Shown: positions 1-13,784 of the stretch, piece after piece
Layout: each line of letters starts with the position of its first letter
How positions within the stretch are numbered: the first letter of the stretch is position 1
NCBI GenBank assembly: GCA_030685235.1
Contig: MU839209.1
Span: forward strand, 61,966 to 125,965
Direction: 5' to 3'
From: Copromyces sp. CBS 386.78
Taxonomy: Eukaryota > Ascomycota > Sordariomycetes > Sordariales > Sordariaceae
Length of the DNA: 64,000 bases
Notes under the pieces: model-generated
Database searches by the model: none
What the model saw: the letters and a program-made list of their open reading frames with translations, nothing else
What the model was told of the DNA's origin: nothing
Position numbers and translations under genes: made by a program

Positions 1-1940
1 AGTCGAGCACTTTATTTATTCAAGTTTCCTATTAGTATATATTTTATTAAGGGTTTCGTCGAAAATTTCTCTATCTTTTAAACCGATTTAGTAAGGTTTT
101 AATATAATCTTCTCTTTTTATTAGCCGTCGGTTAAGTTAATATAAAGTATTTTATTTTTATTTATTTTAACGATTTTATTCCCGTTATAAATATTATATT
201 TATTTAGGAGCGTTTTAACGTTTTTAGCGAAATTTAGTTCGATATTATAGATTTTAATATTGTAAATAGATTTAATTTCTAAGACTTCGTCGGATTTACC
301 GATTCCTAAGGATTATCCTTTCGTTAAGGTAGCTTTTAGTAATTTTAAAATTTATTCTTCGGTTAAAGGACTATTTAATTTAGTTTTTCGTACTATTTTA
401 CGTATTACAGTATTAATTTTGAAGTTTAGTGTAAGTGTGATTCTTTCGAACTCTTCTGTATAATCGAATTCTTCGCTGACTTCTTTATTTACTACGGCTA
501 ATATAATCTAAGCTTATAAGAAAGAGATAAATTTAAAACCATTTACATTGATATTTTTAATTGTTTTTAATTTCTAGTTTTTGTAAATCCTTATTAGGGA
601 TAAAGTAGGATTTGCGATAGCGATTATTTAAATTATTCTATAAATAAGGAAATAGCTTATAACGAATTTGTTCTACGATTCGAAAATAAAATCCTTTAAG
701 ATTCCGGTATTTAATACTATATTTATATATTAGTAAATAACCGGAACCCAGACTTCGTTATAAGCAGGGATTACGAAGTTATATAATACTATAACCTTCC
801 GTCTAATAGGTTTCGCCCTATTTATAATTTTAATTAGAAAGTTATTATATAAGGCGATTTTTATTTTATCCGTTTTAGTATCGATTATAATACTATATAG
901 TATAGTTTATAATATTCTTAATAGTAGCTTTATATTTAGAATTAGGGAAACTTATATTATAATTTAGAATTTTATAGTCTTAAGTTTACTTTTGGCCGTC
1001 CCCGTTATAAAAATATTAAAAGTAGCCTATTTTATAAAATTGATTTAGCCTCTAATTATTTCGAAAAAAATTTATTACGAAATATTATAAATAATTAATT
1101 TATTTTAAACAATTTATTATTTATCGACCAAAATATTAGAATAATTAGTATTGATGTAAATTGATTATTTAATACTATTTTTTAATAGGCGAATATTTGT
1201 AGTAAAATATATATATTTATACCCTTCTAATAAATCCGGCGCCGGGTTAGTATTAATTACAACGTTAGAGTTAGTTATAAATTCGGCTTTATTTATAGGA
1301 TTAGTAATTAAGTAAATTAAAGCTATTATTAATATAGAAAGATTTATAATTAAGGCGGATTTAAGGTTATCTTCCGAATTTATTATAGGTTACCCTAGTT
1401 TTTAGCGTTGAAATTTATACGATTTATCGGGGAGTAAATAGGCGAAAAGTTTACTTTTAGAAGGGAAAATTACTTTATATATCCGATATTATAATTAGTT
1501 TTAATTTCCGGGGAATATATAGTAAATAGATTCTTTTATATTCTTTTCCGAATTAACTATATATATAATATTATTTCTAATGTTGTTAATTAAATCAATT
1601 TCTTACTCCTTTTTATTAGAATAATAATTAACCTCTTCCTAACCTTCGTTCTATAATTTAGTAATCTCTTCGTTCGAAGGTACATTATAAGTAACGGTTT
1701 CCTCTTTATTAATAGCAGTATAAATATTATAACGCTTATTAGGATTTTATTTTATTTATTTCTTATAATATTTCTTATAAAGTTACGTTCTTTTAGTAAA
1801 AGGCCTAATTACCGGGCGGTAACCCTTTCCTCTACCTTTATTTATTTATTTACTTCCGTTATTAAGTTTTCTACTATTACGATCGGAGTAGTATAGTTTA
1901 ATAATATTAGCGGAAATTAAGTCGCGGGTTAAATAGTTAA

Positions 1941-2012
1941 ATTTATTTCCCTAATTGGATTTACTTCCTTAATTAGACTTATTTCCCTAATTAGACTTAC
2001 TTCCTTAATTAG
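1941..2012 (-). repeat. four 18-bp tandem units inside the RIP island
   Basis: Four consecutive 18-bp units (1941-1958, 1959-1976, 1977-1994, 1995-2012) alternate between two variants, with TTATTTCCCTAATT and TTACTTCCTTAATT cores. On the minus strand each unit is six codons of the type S-N-(stop)-G-S/N-K. If the TAA came from CAA, the ancestral unit would be a Gln/Asn-rich hexapeptide. This is a relic of a coding repeat in a mobile-element protein, not a functional feature. Confidence 0.7.
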
Positions 2013-4432
2013 ATAATTCGGCAGTTTTAGCTAAATTTGAAGCGGCGTATACATTAGAGGTAAATAATATTCTTTTTAGTAATTTTATACCTAGTAGACT
2101 TTGTAGAGCCCTTTATATAGGTTTAGTAAATTCGGGTAAAGTTAATATTTGACCGTTAAATTAGGCCTTTAAGTAAGCTGTAGTACGTTTTAAATTGTAT
2201 TTTATAAGATTAAAAATAATGAAGGTTCGATATATTTCTATTCTTTATTTAATATATTTTAAGAATTCGTTAATTGTATCGGTTAGTGTCGGTTCGAATA
2301 TAATCTACTATAATCCTAGGTAGAATACTATTTAAATTTAAGTATTAATAATAAATTAGTCTTTCTTTTTAAATTTATAGGTATACCGAATAATTTGCAA
2401 AGTAAAATCTTATATATTCTTTTTATCCCAGCAATTTTAATACGTATATTTAATAGAATCGAGCTTTACGAATACGTAAGCCCGGGTAGGTCAGAAACGT
2501 TAATTAACTAGGCGTTTTTAAATATTTAAGTTTATTCTAATATTTACTTACTAAGTAAGGGTTAATTAAACGATCTACTAAGTCTTTACTACGCTATAGA
2601 AAAGTTCGTAGAGATTTAACGTTAAATATTCTACGCGGGCGTTAATTATAACGTTATATTTAACCGATTTAAAAAATAGGGGTATAAATTTAAAATAGGT
2701 ATTACCTTTATACTAATAGTAGTTTTTACCCTTATAATTTTCGTTAGGAGCGTTGGGGTAAAAATATTTAACGTTCTTTACCTTCTAATTATTAAGGTTA
2801 GCGTTAAATCCGTTTTTGCCAGTTACAATTATTAAATTCTGAATTAAATCTTTTACGATTTATTAAAACGTATTTTTGTAGCTTTTTTAGATAGATTTAA
2901 TTAAGCTTGAAAAAATTGCCGATATAGCGTTTTCGTTACTAGGGGGTTTATTACCGGTTTGCGGGTTGGAGGATTCTTTAAATATAATTAGTAGGGGTTT
3001 ATTAATTATAACCTTTAAGAAATTTAGAATATTTTTAACGGTTTTAACAAGGAATTTATTAAATCCAGGTAGTTTGGATAGGATTTGTACTTTAAAATAA
3101 TTTAATACTAAATTATTAAATATTTCCGTAATCCTTTAATCGAGCGAAGGTAATTTTAAATTATTAATATTAATTTTAAGAGTTCCGTATTTGTATTAAC
3201 TAGGGGCTTATATTATATTTTATTAATTGTAAAGGATAATAAGAAAATTGAATTTTTAGCCGGGAATTTAGGGAAATATAGATTTATAGGATTCTCTATT
3301 GTTATAGCCGATTTTAAGGGTAGGCTTTAGAATCGGATTTAATTTATTAATCTTTTCCGCGCCATTTTTATTTTAAAAATTAAATTAGGTAAGGGGATAG
3401 TATCAGCCCTTTCCTTCCTTTTAAACTTCTTATTCAATTTTAATAATTCGATTAGGGAAATTTAATTTAATTTTTCTTCGTTTATTTAATTTACAGATAA
3501 AGTAATTTACGTTTCGGCGTTTCTAAAAGTCGGGAGGAAAGGATTCTTATAGTATTAGAACTTTTAGTTGGTTAGTATTTTGGGTAGGTAGGTTTATTAT
3601 TTTTATTCTTTAGCGTTTCAATCTTCGGATTCGGAGGCGGATTCGACGGTTAATGGTTAATAATTTGAAGAATTTACCGATTTTAAGCCGTCGTTAGGGG
3701 GTAGGATAATAAAGTCTCTTTCCCAATATAAATTTAATTGGATTTAACCGGGGTTTTAAATATTAGTAGCCGGTAATATATTTTCTTCCGATAATATAAA
3801 ATTAATAGTATTTATAATTAATTCCCACTATATATTTAGGATTTTACTATAATTAACTTTAAGTAAATTTAAATATATTTTAGAATTTAATTAACCTAGT
3901 TCGGAACCGGAGTTTTAAAACGAGTTTAAAGCGCTTTGGAAATCTTATTCGGTTTTAATTAGGGAAATTATATATATATTTTCGTATTAACGGCCGTTTA
4001 AATTTATTAGCGAAAATTCGGGAGTATTTAGTATAAATATATTATTATTTATTAGCTATAAGGAAATAAGGGCGTTAAGTATAAATATATTAATATTAGG
4101 TAGTCCCGAAAGTATTACTTTTATTCGAAACCTTTTTAAAAGGCGGAGCTTTTTTTTTTCCTCTTCCGATTAAGTTTAGTCGGAAGTTGAATTTAGCTTT
4201 ACGGATAGAAGTTTCAATATATATAATATTCGAATTGAAGGTTGTAATAGGGATTACATAGAACTTATATTTTGCTTTATATATAATTATAGTATTTTAA
4301 GGAAGTTTATTATAAGTGTATTAGAATTAAATTTATTTTCTAAAGAGGAGTCTTTGATTTCTTAATATTTAGTTCGCAGTTTTAAAAAACTAGGTAATAG
4401 TAGATCTTATTTATCCTCCGACCTTAAAAGGC

Positions 4433-4675
4433 CGGCTTTAGAGTTAATCTTAACGGCGATATAATTTTGATTACGCTTCTCCTATTTGGATAGGGCTTTA
4501 GAATTTTAAACTTTAATAGCGATAAAATTATAGTTAAATTTATTTTTTTCGGGGAAATTTTTAGAAATTTAGTTTTTAGTAGCAATAGGATTATAGTCGA
4601 ATTTATTTTCTTCGGGGAGGTCTTTAAAATTCGAGGTTTTAGTATTAGTATTATTAGGCGAATACCCGGGCTTTT
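4433..4675. repeat. degenerate ~60-63-bp tandem repeat in the RIP island
   Basis: Roughly four diverged copies of a 58-63-bp unit are visible. Each has a GGGG- or GGGC-containing start, a TTTAGAATTT-like segment, a ...AGTAGCAATAGGATTATAGT-like core and a TTTATTTTCTTC end. Unit starts lie near 4433, 4493, 4551 and 4614. On the minus strand the copies give repeated K-K-I-N-x-T-I-I-L blocks of about 21 residues, so this was probably an in-frame coding repeat of a transposon protein before RIP. Confidence 0.55.
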
Positions 4676-7600
4676 TTTATTTATATAGGGCTTTAAACGT
4701 TTAAAGTTTAAATTCGGTCTTATTATTACGGGCGACGGAATATAGGGCGACCTTATTAAATTTACGTTTAGAATTATTTGTATCGACGTCGGCATTAATA
4801 TTAAATTCAATTTATAATTAATCTAGGGATAAGTATTTAATTTATTAGTTTTTAATTAATATATTTCGGTTGGTTTGGCTAGATTCCTACTAATTTGTAT
4901 TTAAATTTTCATCTTCGTTTAGGAAAAGATTTTTTAGTTTTCTAATTGGTCCGGTATTTATATTAAATTGTTACTTTATTGTTAAATATAGTTAATTATT
5001 ATTTTAAAGAATTATTTTGGTATATAATTATCGAAAATTTATAACGTAGGAAAAGGAAATAGAGTTATTTATTGAAATTATTTTATTTTTCGTATATTTA
5101 TTACTTTTAATTGGTCGTTACCAATTTAGGGGAAGGAATTTAGTAAAATGTAAAAACGTCTTTTATTATTATCCGACGCGTTTTAATATTAACGAATAGT
5201 CGGGTAAGCGATAATAAAGTTTAAAATATAGCGAAGGTTGTATATAATTACTAGGTTTATTAAGTCTAATATAATACGTAGGTTATCAGATAATAGGGAT
5301 AAAGATAAATTAATTAGTTAATAAATTAAATTTAACGTAAGTTCGAATTGCTTTATATAAATAGAGTCGGGTCAATAATTCTACGGACGAAAATAATACG
5401 AAGGTTAATAGGTTTAAAACTATTATTAAGGTACCAATTATTATATATAAAATGTGTATATAAAATGATTATATTATGATTGATAAAGGAGAAAAAAAGA
5501 AGCTATATAAAAGACTCTCCGGAGTCCTTTTATAGGAATTCCTATTTATTATAATAGGACTTGCCAAATATAGTGTTTACGTTATATAAAAGTCTCTTTT
5601 GGAGATTCAAATCTGAGACTTGGAAGTCTTAGACTTCGGAAAGTATTTTTGTATTTTTATACTACCTCTTATTAATTTATTATAAATAACGAATTATTAT
5701 TAAAAATATATTTAAGGTAATAATATAATTAAGATTACTAAGAGTATATAACCCTTTAAACCTATTCTAGAATAAGTTTATATAGTCCTTAAAACTTTTT
5801 AGTAATTTAAAATATTTACTAAAATTGGCACTTTCCTAAATAAAGTAAATAAAGGCTTTAATATCGGTAATCTAATTAAATATAAATGTAATTAAATAAA
5901 ATAACCGCTATTTAGTAAAGATAATATATATAATATACTATACTAACGAATTATAATTCTTTACGAATTATATTTTATTAAAAATAAATATATTAAATTT
6001 AAAATCCTATTTTATAATTATTTCAAATTCAAATTTATAAAGCCGCCGGTCCTTCTTATACTATATATTAATTTTTATAACTTTTATTCTAATTAAAACG
6101 GTAAATTTATTCGTTAAATTTAAAGACCGCTTTTTACTCCTCTAATATAATATCCGCCTGTATTATAATAATTTCTTTATCTTCTTTAAAATCGCTTTTA
6201 TCCTCTTTACCCGGAATTTTAGCTTTAGGTTTAAATATAGGTTTCGGTAATTTAAATAGGTTTACCGGCTATTGCCCGCATTTCTAAAGGACTAGTCTAT
6301 TAAAGGTACGTAAATTAATATTAAATTCTAAATCGATCCTAGGCTTTTTTACCTATTATATTATTATTATAGAATATAAATAAATAATAATATTCTACGC
6401 TATTTTAATAAAATAGCGCTCCCGAATTTAACCTCTTATTAATATATTGAACTTATTTTATATAAAGGTCCTTTCCTTATAGAAATCGCTAGTAGAGACC
6501 CTACTAAGGGTATTAAACTATATATAAAAAGTAAATTCCTTAAAAATTTTATAGAATTTATCGAATATCTAAGCAACTAAATTAAATAATATTATAATAA
6601 TATTCGGGTACGCTACTATAAACCTATTCTCCTATTCTACCTTCTGGAAATAATAATATTCTATAAAGAATATTACTCCGTAAATAAAGGTCTTACTAAT
6701 CCTTACCTTACTAATTAATAGAATTCTATAAAAGGGTAAACGGAAAAATTAATAAATAATATATATATTTAAAATATATTAATAATTAACTAATTTTACT
6801 CTAATTAAAGAATATAAAGCGTTAATCCAATTTCGTTTTAATTAAAATAGAATATTTTCTACTTTAATTAAAATAGAAAAAATACTATAGAAAATTAAAT
6901 TAATTTATAATTTAATAAAGGAATAAATAACGTAAATTAAATCTATTAATATCCTAATTTACTTAATCGTATTCTTCCTTAAAAAATTTATAAACGAATA
7001 TTAGAGGGGATTCTTCTTCTTTAAACTTATTAATACTTCGCCTAAAAGTATAATAACCTTTAATAATAAAATCGGAATCCGAATATACTTTCGCCAATAA
7101 ATATTTTCGCTCTACAAACCCCTTAATAATTATTCCGGCCGCAATATTAACTTAAACCTTCTCCCGAATAACCTTTTAAAATTTATTTAATTCTACCTAA
7201 ATATATTATATTAACCGGTCGATTATTTTAATAAATATAATTATAAAATTTATAATAAATATTTTACCTACTCCGTTATAGAATAAAAAGAAGTATTCAA
7301 CCTCCCGAAATAATAACGTTATTCGGGCTTAATACTATTACAACTTTAAATCCGTAAAGTATTCGAATAGTATATGCATATTTAAACATAGCGCTAAATT
7401 AGTACTAAAACCTATTCTAATATCGGTAAAATTTTTACTACGCTTATGATCTAGCTTTATACCGGCAAAATTATTATAAATATTAATACTAACGAAGAAA
7501 GTATTCCGAATAAATATAATTTTAATTATATAATTTATATAATTAAACTTCTTAAATTCTTCATTTATAAAGACGTATATATTTATAACCACCGAATTAT

Positions 7601-10600
7601 AACACTCTTTATAAATAATTCGGGCAATATTCAATACTTCTCGTATATAATTATTATAATATAAAAACCTATTTATATTTTTGGTTAAAGATATATCGCT
7701 ATCCGTAAAAAATATATAAGGGCTAAATATTTTTCCCTCTTAAATTTAAATACGTATAGACCCTAACGCTATATTATTATACCGCCGTACTATAAAATAG
7801 GAAAATTCTTAGAAAATATAAACTTAGTCGTTTATAATATATCCCCCGTATAAAATTAAACCGTTAATTAAAATATATTTAATAAAATAAAAAGGGTTAA
7901 TATAGCGGGGTTATATAGAGTAGCGACGGAAAGTAATAAATATAATAAAATATAAACTTTTATAAATTATAATCTTATTTAATTTTACGGGGTTATTAGT
8001 ACCAGGGGAAATAAGGTCGCCGCGCTTTACAATAATAATATATAAAGGAAGATCTTCCGGTTTAATAATTTTAACCGTATATATAAAATATATATATTAA
8101 TAATAATCGGTCGTCGAATTAATATACTCTTTAAATAAAATATATATATTATTAAATATAATACCTTTCTATCCTTTAAACTTATATAGGCGCTTTATAT
8201 AATTTAATAGACCGAATTAATTAATTATTAGAAATAATTAGCGTTAATATATCAATAGGCCTATAGGGGTATAGATTTATATATATAAAATAGGAAAGGG
8301 AATTTCGAAAGCGGGTTTCGCTCTGGCTAAAGTAAATAAAATTAAACCAAATAATTAATTACGCTCTAATTAGAATAAAATTTATTATATTTTAATTAGA
8401 GCGAAGGGGGTAATAAGAAGGAAAATATATATAATTATAATTTATATATTAATAGAATATTTAAATATTCGTATATCCTAATAAGGAAGCAGCGTCCTTT
8501 TTAAAATATTTAAATTCGACGTTCCAATGTACTACTAAGTCCTAACCCTATACCCAATTAATTTTAGCCGCTTCGAAGGTTAAATTAATATAACTTTTAA
8601 AGGGTTTAATTAATTAATTAATAAATTCGTAATTATTATTACCTTATTTTTAGATTTTTAGAAGGTTATTATATATTATATTTAAATTATATTACTTAAT
8701 ATATAGTAGGTAACTTTTTTTTCCTAAAAGTATCGATTTATATTTAAAGTAATTAGGGTTATAAAAATTGTTTTAATATTATTTAAATTCTAAGTATAGT
8801 AATATTTATAAGAGAACGAAATTAGGCGATTCTATTATAACGTATTTCGTCGCTATTCCTAAATTATAAATCTCCAATATTAATCCAATTTAACTACTAA
8901 TTCTAATATTAATTATAGCCCGGCTCGCGTAATTTATTATTATAATTACTTTCGCTCTAATCTAAATATATAGGTTATTAGAGAAGAATAAGGAGAAATC
9001 TAGTTACTTTCGTTCTAATTATAGTATATCGATTATTATAAAAGGAAGGAAGGAGAAAAGGAAGAGGAGAAATCGAAGTAAGAAATAAACGAAGGGGAGT
9101 TTAAAAACCGTGCTAACTAAATTAGAATATAATTAATGTTATTATATAATATAATTAACGCCCTTTTAAATTAATTAACGCTATTATATAATATAGTTAA
9201 TACAATTTTTAGGGTAAATCTTTATTAATAACCGTATAATAATTTAGAAATAACTAATAGTAAATATTAACGTACTATGTTTACTTACTTTATAAAATAA
9301 ATTATAATAAGAACGAAAATAATTAAATAAAATAAATTATAATAAGAACGAAAGTATTTAATAAGTAATCTAATAATATTAGCGAATTATAATATATTTA
9401 AATAATTCTAATTAAATTAGAAAGTGATATATATATTATATAGGAAATTTAGTAGTTCGGTCGCAATTAATAAATTATAAAGCCGAAAACGATTAAATAA
9501 TTAAAATACGCGTACGATTATTAAGAGAAATAATAATTCGAATAATAAATAAATTAATTAAAAATATAATCGAATATTATTATATTTCTACTAAAGGATT
9601 CTAATTAAAACGAAAATTATAAATATTTAAAAGGTTTATAATAAGGCCGTTTAAAAACCTTATATTATAAGTTACAGCCGATTTAATTATTCTAATTTAA
9701 ATATAATTTAATTTTCATTCTTTTAATTTATATATCTCTTCCGTTTTTAATATTTTTATCTTTACCCTAAATAGTAATTTAATTATTTTCGTAATTAAAA
9801 ACCGAAATATTCGTAATTTTCTTTCTCGGGCTTTTTAATAGTAAAGTAATTTACTTCTTCTATTTTATTAGGATTGTACTAATCTTTACCCTTTTTGTAA
9901 ATATAATTATATTTATATATATATTAGTAAGACCTATATATAAGGTAAGACCTGTAGCGTTAAATAGGTTATTTATAATATTTTTCGAAAGTGATACCCG
10001 ACCCGCATTTTTCAACCTCTTCTTTTCTATATTTGTTATATTACGAATAATCTTCTCTTTGCTAATAATAAATACTTTTAAAAAAATAAGTATAATATAA
10101 GTATATTCGGTAATTAATATATTTTTATACCCTTCTAATTATTTCTATAATTTAAATTTTAAAATAATTTTAATAAAGTTTTCTATAGTAAGTATCGGTT
10201 TTTATTTCCCGAATTATTTTATAAATATATTTAAAAGAAAAAATAATATAAATACTTCTTTTAGTAAATCGAATAATTTTAGTATATTAAAATAGAATAT
10301 TTTAATGGTAGCGATTATAAAGTAGTCTAATTCGTTGAGGGTAAAATTAGCCCTAAATAATTTCAATAAGCGTTAATTATTATTAATTATAAATTTTTTA
10401 AATATAGGCGGTAAAAGATTTAGTAAGGGATAATATTTATTATAATATCGCTTTTAAAATATTATAATAAAACGAATACCGGTATACTTAGTGTCGAAGT
10501 CTTTTATATAAATAAGCGGGCTTTTAAATTCGGAAAATAGTTTAAGCTCCTATAATAGCTTTATAATATATAGCCTAAAATAGCCTATATTAACGAATTT

Positions 10601-13084
10601 ATATATTTCCTTATATTTATTAATATATTTCTTTTAATATAATTACTCTATTATAATCTATATATAAAATTAATAATTACTATCGCTAATACCTAATTCT
10701 TAAAGAATTAGACGGCCGAAAATAATTTTATTATTATTTAATAATTTATTTTATATATTTTCGTCTAACGTCTCTTCTATATTCGACGTATTTTTATTTA
10801 ACGTATTTATATTAAGTAATAGAAGCGGTTAAACCGAGTTATTAATTAAAATAAAATTTAATATAATATATTAAATATTAATAGAAAGAAGGGCCGGGAC
10901 TTTAAAAGTTTTTAATTTTAAATTATCGATATAGTCTATAGAAATATCGCTAGTATAAATATTAGTATTTACTATAGCGAGTTTATTTAATTAGTTTAAA
11001 TAATTAAATTAATAATATAGTATAAAATAATACCCTATATTATACGTAATAAGATCCGTATAAATGGTACGTCCGAAGTGCTAAATTAAATCCGTAATAT
11101 TATTAAATTTAATTGCGCCGTACTAAATTATACGCTATACGTCCGGAATATCCATATTTATACCGAATAAAATAATAGTAAATATAATCCGATACGTAGA
11201 ATCCGGCCGCTTAAAGTCTTTATATATTTCCTTCTAATTTCGGAGATAAGTATTAGCGTTATATTTACAAATTATTTTTATTATATATAAAGGATCGTAG
11301 CCGGATAATATAAAATAGCGTAAAAAGTATACCCGGGCAAAGAAAAGAAATAGTTTAATATTAATATAAATAATTATTTTCGAAATAAAGTAGAAATTTA
11401 ATTTAGGGGCGTCGGATATTTAGGGGCTAAAGATAAATTCGAGCCGCCAATAATTGTAGAACCCACTTGGTAGGATTAATTATAGTACTATAATAATATT
11501 AGTATAATTAATAGAAATACGAATAATAGAAAATTTACTTAATTTACGACCTTTAGGGCAAAAACCGCTATATTTATATATATAATATTATACGTTATAT
11601 ATTAATATAGCTGTATATTCGAATTAAGGAATATTAGATAGGATAGTAGTCTTAATAATATAGATATTTATAAATTGCCTTCTGAATTCGCGCTATTAGA
11701 ATATAGTATATAGTTTTGTTAATAATAATAAAAGTAATTTATTAATTGAATGAGGTTTTACGTATAAACTTTATAAATTTTACGTCGGTAATTTATTCTA
11801 GACCGAGGAGAATATATATATAATTTTTAAATTTTAAATTTATTTAAAAGTTAATATATTATTAGGCAATTAGTTAGAGCTCGTTTAAAATTAATAAGGG
11901 GGGGATAACGATAAACTCCCCTTATCGGTTTTAAAGAGAAGAATAATTAAATAGATTTTTATACCTTTATAGTTAATTAATTAATTAAAATAGGCCGAAT
12001 ACCCGAGTATTTTACAATAATATTACGCTATTTCTTACTAAACTAATTGAGCGGTATAATTTAAATAGTAACTTTATCGGATAGAATAATAAATATAGTT
12101 TAGAAAATAATACTCTTACTATAGCTAATTCGGGTAATAAAGATTATATTACTTCGTTTATAAATAATATAGTAAATATATTCAATTTAACTAAACTTCG
12201 GGCGACGTTGTTCCCGGTTTAATAGTAAACCCTAATTTAATATATATATAGCGACCGTATTAATAAAATTATATTAAATTTATTCGTCGTTAGTAGAAGC
12301 TATATAATATAATATTTTACTAATTTAATTTCGAAGGGTAATATTAGAAAGTTCGGACGTATTTAGCTTACGAAAGTCGGTAATACGACGGATAAATACT
12401 ATAAGTTCGTTAATATTATATTTTTAATTGTTTATTATCTATACTAAATTTTATATTAATACAACGATAAGTTATTAAAATAAAGTATATAATTTTAATC
12501 GGAGCTGTTTTATATAAATTAAATATTATACTTACGGGGCTAGAAATTCTTATTATATAGCGGAAATATAAAAAAAAAGTATAGGAATATAAATTTATAA
12601 TATATATAATCTTTAGATACTTTATTCTATTGCGTTAGAAATTATTATAGTTATATAAAGTTAGAGTATTTATCCGAAGCTAAATAGAAATTAAATATTT
12701 TTGCGCAAACTTATTACTTTCGTTCAATTTTAATATAGACGTGAACTAATGTTATACTATTTAGACTCGTAGGTTCTAAGCTACGCGCTATATATTCTAC
12801 TATAGCGGCCGAAAAGCGGGGCGGATCCGCAGGGGAAAAAATGAGGGCTGATAATTTGGAGAGCGTCGTTATTATAAGAGACTAAGCTCTCATTGGCCTT
12901 CTTCTAGCTTTCGTTTGAAGGCACTGACATTGTGACCAGTGCGCAGCTCTGATTGCTCTGCAATGTATTCTAGGTACTGTGAGAGTGGTTGGAACCAATG
13001 AGGAGGAATTGACAATTGGATTGGTCTGGGGAGAAGAGAAGAGGTCTGCCAATCCTCCGCTAAATACCCTAAGAACGAAAACTC

Positions 13085-13590
13085 CCTTAGAGGGAAGACT
13101 AGGTTTTCAAAAAGAATGTTGGTTTTTCTTATAGTTATTGGAGAGTTGTAAAACCAAAAGACTTAAAATAAAAGATATAGATTTTAGCTAAAATAGGCAT
13201 TTTGCTTTCACTCTTATTTTGAAAATCTGTTTTCCTCAATAATAATACTAGGAAAAAAAGGATCGAGGCATTCGATTTTTCTCGAAATTTAAGTATCAAT
13301 GACATCGCCCAAAGGCACCAATTAAGAGTAGTGATGTTGGCACGGTTCGTGGCTATGCCCGTAAGCCAAATATATTAGATTTCACTCAAATGCAGCGCCT
13401 TTTTTTGTGAGATTTATCCCTATTTGAAGAATATTTAAAAACCTCTTTTAAAAATATTTATTCAAAATAGAATTTTTACCCTTGTTAACTGTCAAATGAT
13501 AGTCCGTGAGAAAATATAGTATATTGTATAAACATTATCCTAAATTGGGCTTAGGAGGCCATGTTCAGAAACCTAGTCTTCCCTCTAAGG
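13085..13590. mobile_element. 506-bp MITE-like element with 22-bp perfect terminal inverted repeats
   Basis: Positions 13085-13106 (CCTTAGAGGGAAGACTAGGT plus TT) are the exact reverse complement of 13569-13590. The enclosed sequence is AT-rich and has no credible gene. Size, inverted ends and lack of coding capacity fit a miniature inverted-repeat transposable element or a decayed DNA transposon. A target-site duplication is not clear: the flanks share only TC. The inverted repeat itself is seen directly; the mobile-element interpretation is inference. Confidence 0.6.
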
Positions 13591-13672
13591 TCTGGTGGGG
13601 GACAAATTAGAGTGGAGACAGTACCTAAGGTAGTGATGAGACCTGGGCTGTTGTAGGTCCTCACGGCGGGGG

Positions 13673-13784
13673 GCCTAGGGGAAGGCTCGGCGGTGCAGGT
13701 GGACCACTCCACTGAAAGCCACTGTAAGGTGGCATCTCACACTGAGCGCGACGTCAGCCGTCGGGTTCGATTCCCGTCCTAGGT
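13673..13784 (+). ncRNA. tRNA-like Pol III unit (tRNA pseudogene or tRNA-derived element)
   Basis: A perfect B-box-type sequence GGTTCGATTCC lies at 13764-13774 inside a 4-bp T-arm-like stem. An A-box-like AGGCTCGGCGG lies at about 13683-13693. The ends can pair as a 7-bp acceptor-like stem (GCCTAGG at 13673-13679 with CCTAGGT at 13778-13784, one G-U). T runs, usable as a Pol III terminator, follow from about 13796. At 112 bp with no convincing anticodon arm, this is not an ordinary tRNA. It may be an intron- or arm-bearing tRNA, a tRNA pseudogene or a SINE-like unit. Confidence 0.35.

Larger units (their letters stand above)
1..12830. repeat. AT-rich RIP-type island of degenerate transposon relics
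   Basis: About 12.8 kb of very AT-rich DNA with no credible intact gene. CA and TG dinucleotides are scarce and TA is abundant, which is the signature of repeat-induced point mutation in filamentous ascomycetes. The longest open frames (minus strand near 4.4-4.8 kb and 7.3-7.6 kb) are low-complexity I/K/N-rich translations. Parts of the minus strand around 1.2-2.1 kb keep a long readable frame in which most stops are TAA or TAG, as expected if CAA or CAG was mutated. This suggests a decayed gag/pol-like element read right to left, but I could not assign a transposon class. The island begins outside the window and ends sharply near 12.83 kb, where normal base composition returns. Confidence 0.85.

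Noticed and set aside
4424..4810. 128-codon minus-strand frame in the RIP island
   Set aside because: It is a translation of an AT-rich tandem repeat (I/K/L/N only) and not a credible functional protein.
7338..7634. 98-codon minus-strand frame in the RIP island
   Set aside because: Short, I/N/F/K-rich and flanked by dense stops in the same frame; best read as transposon debris.
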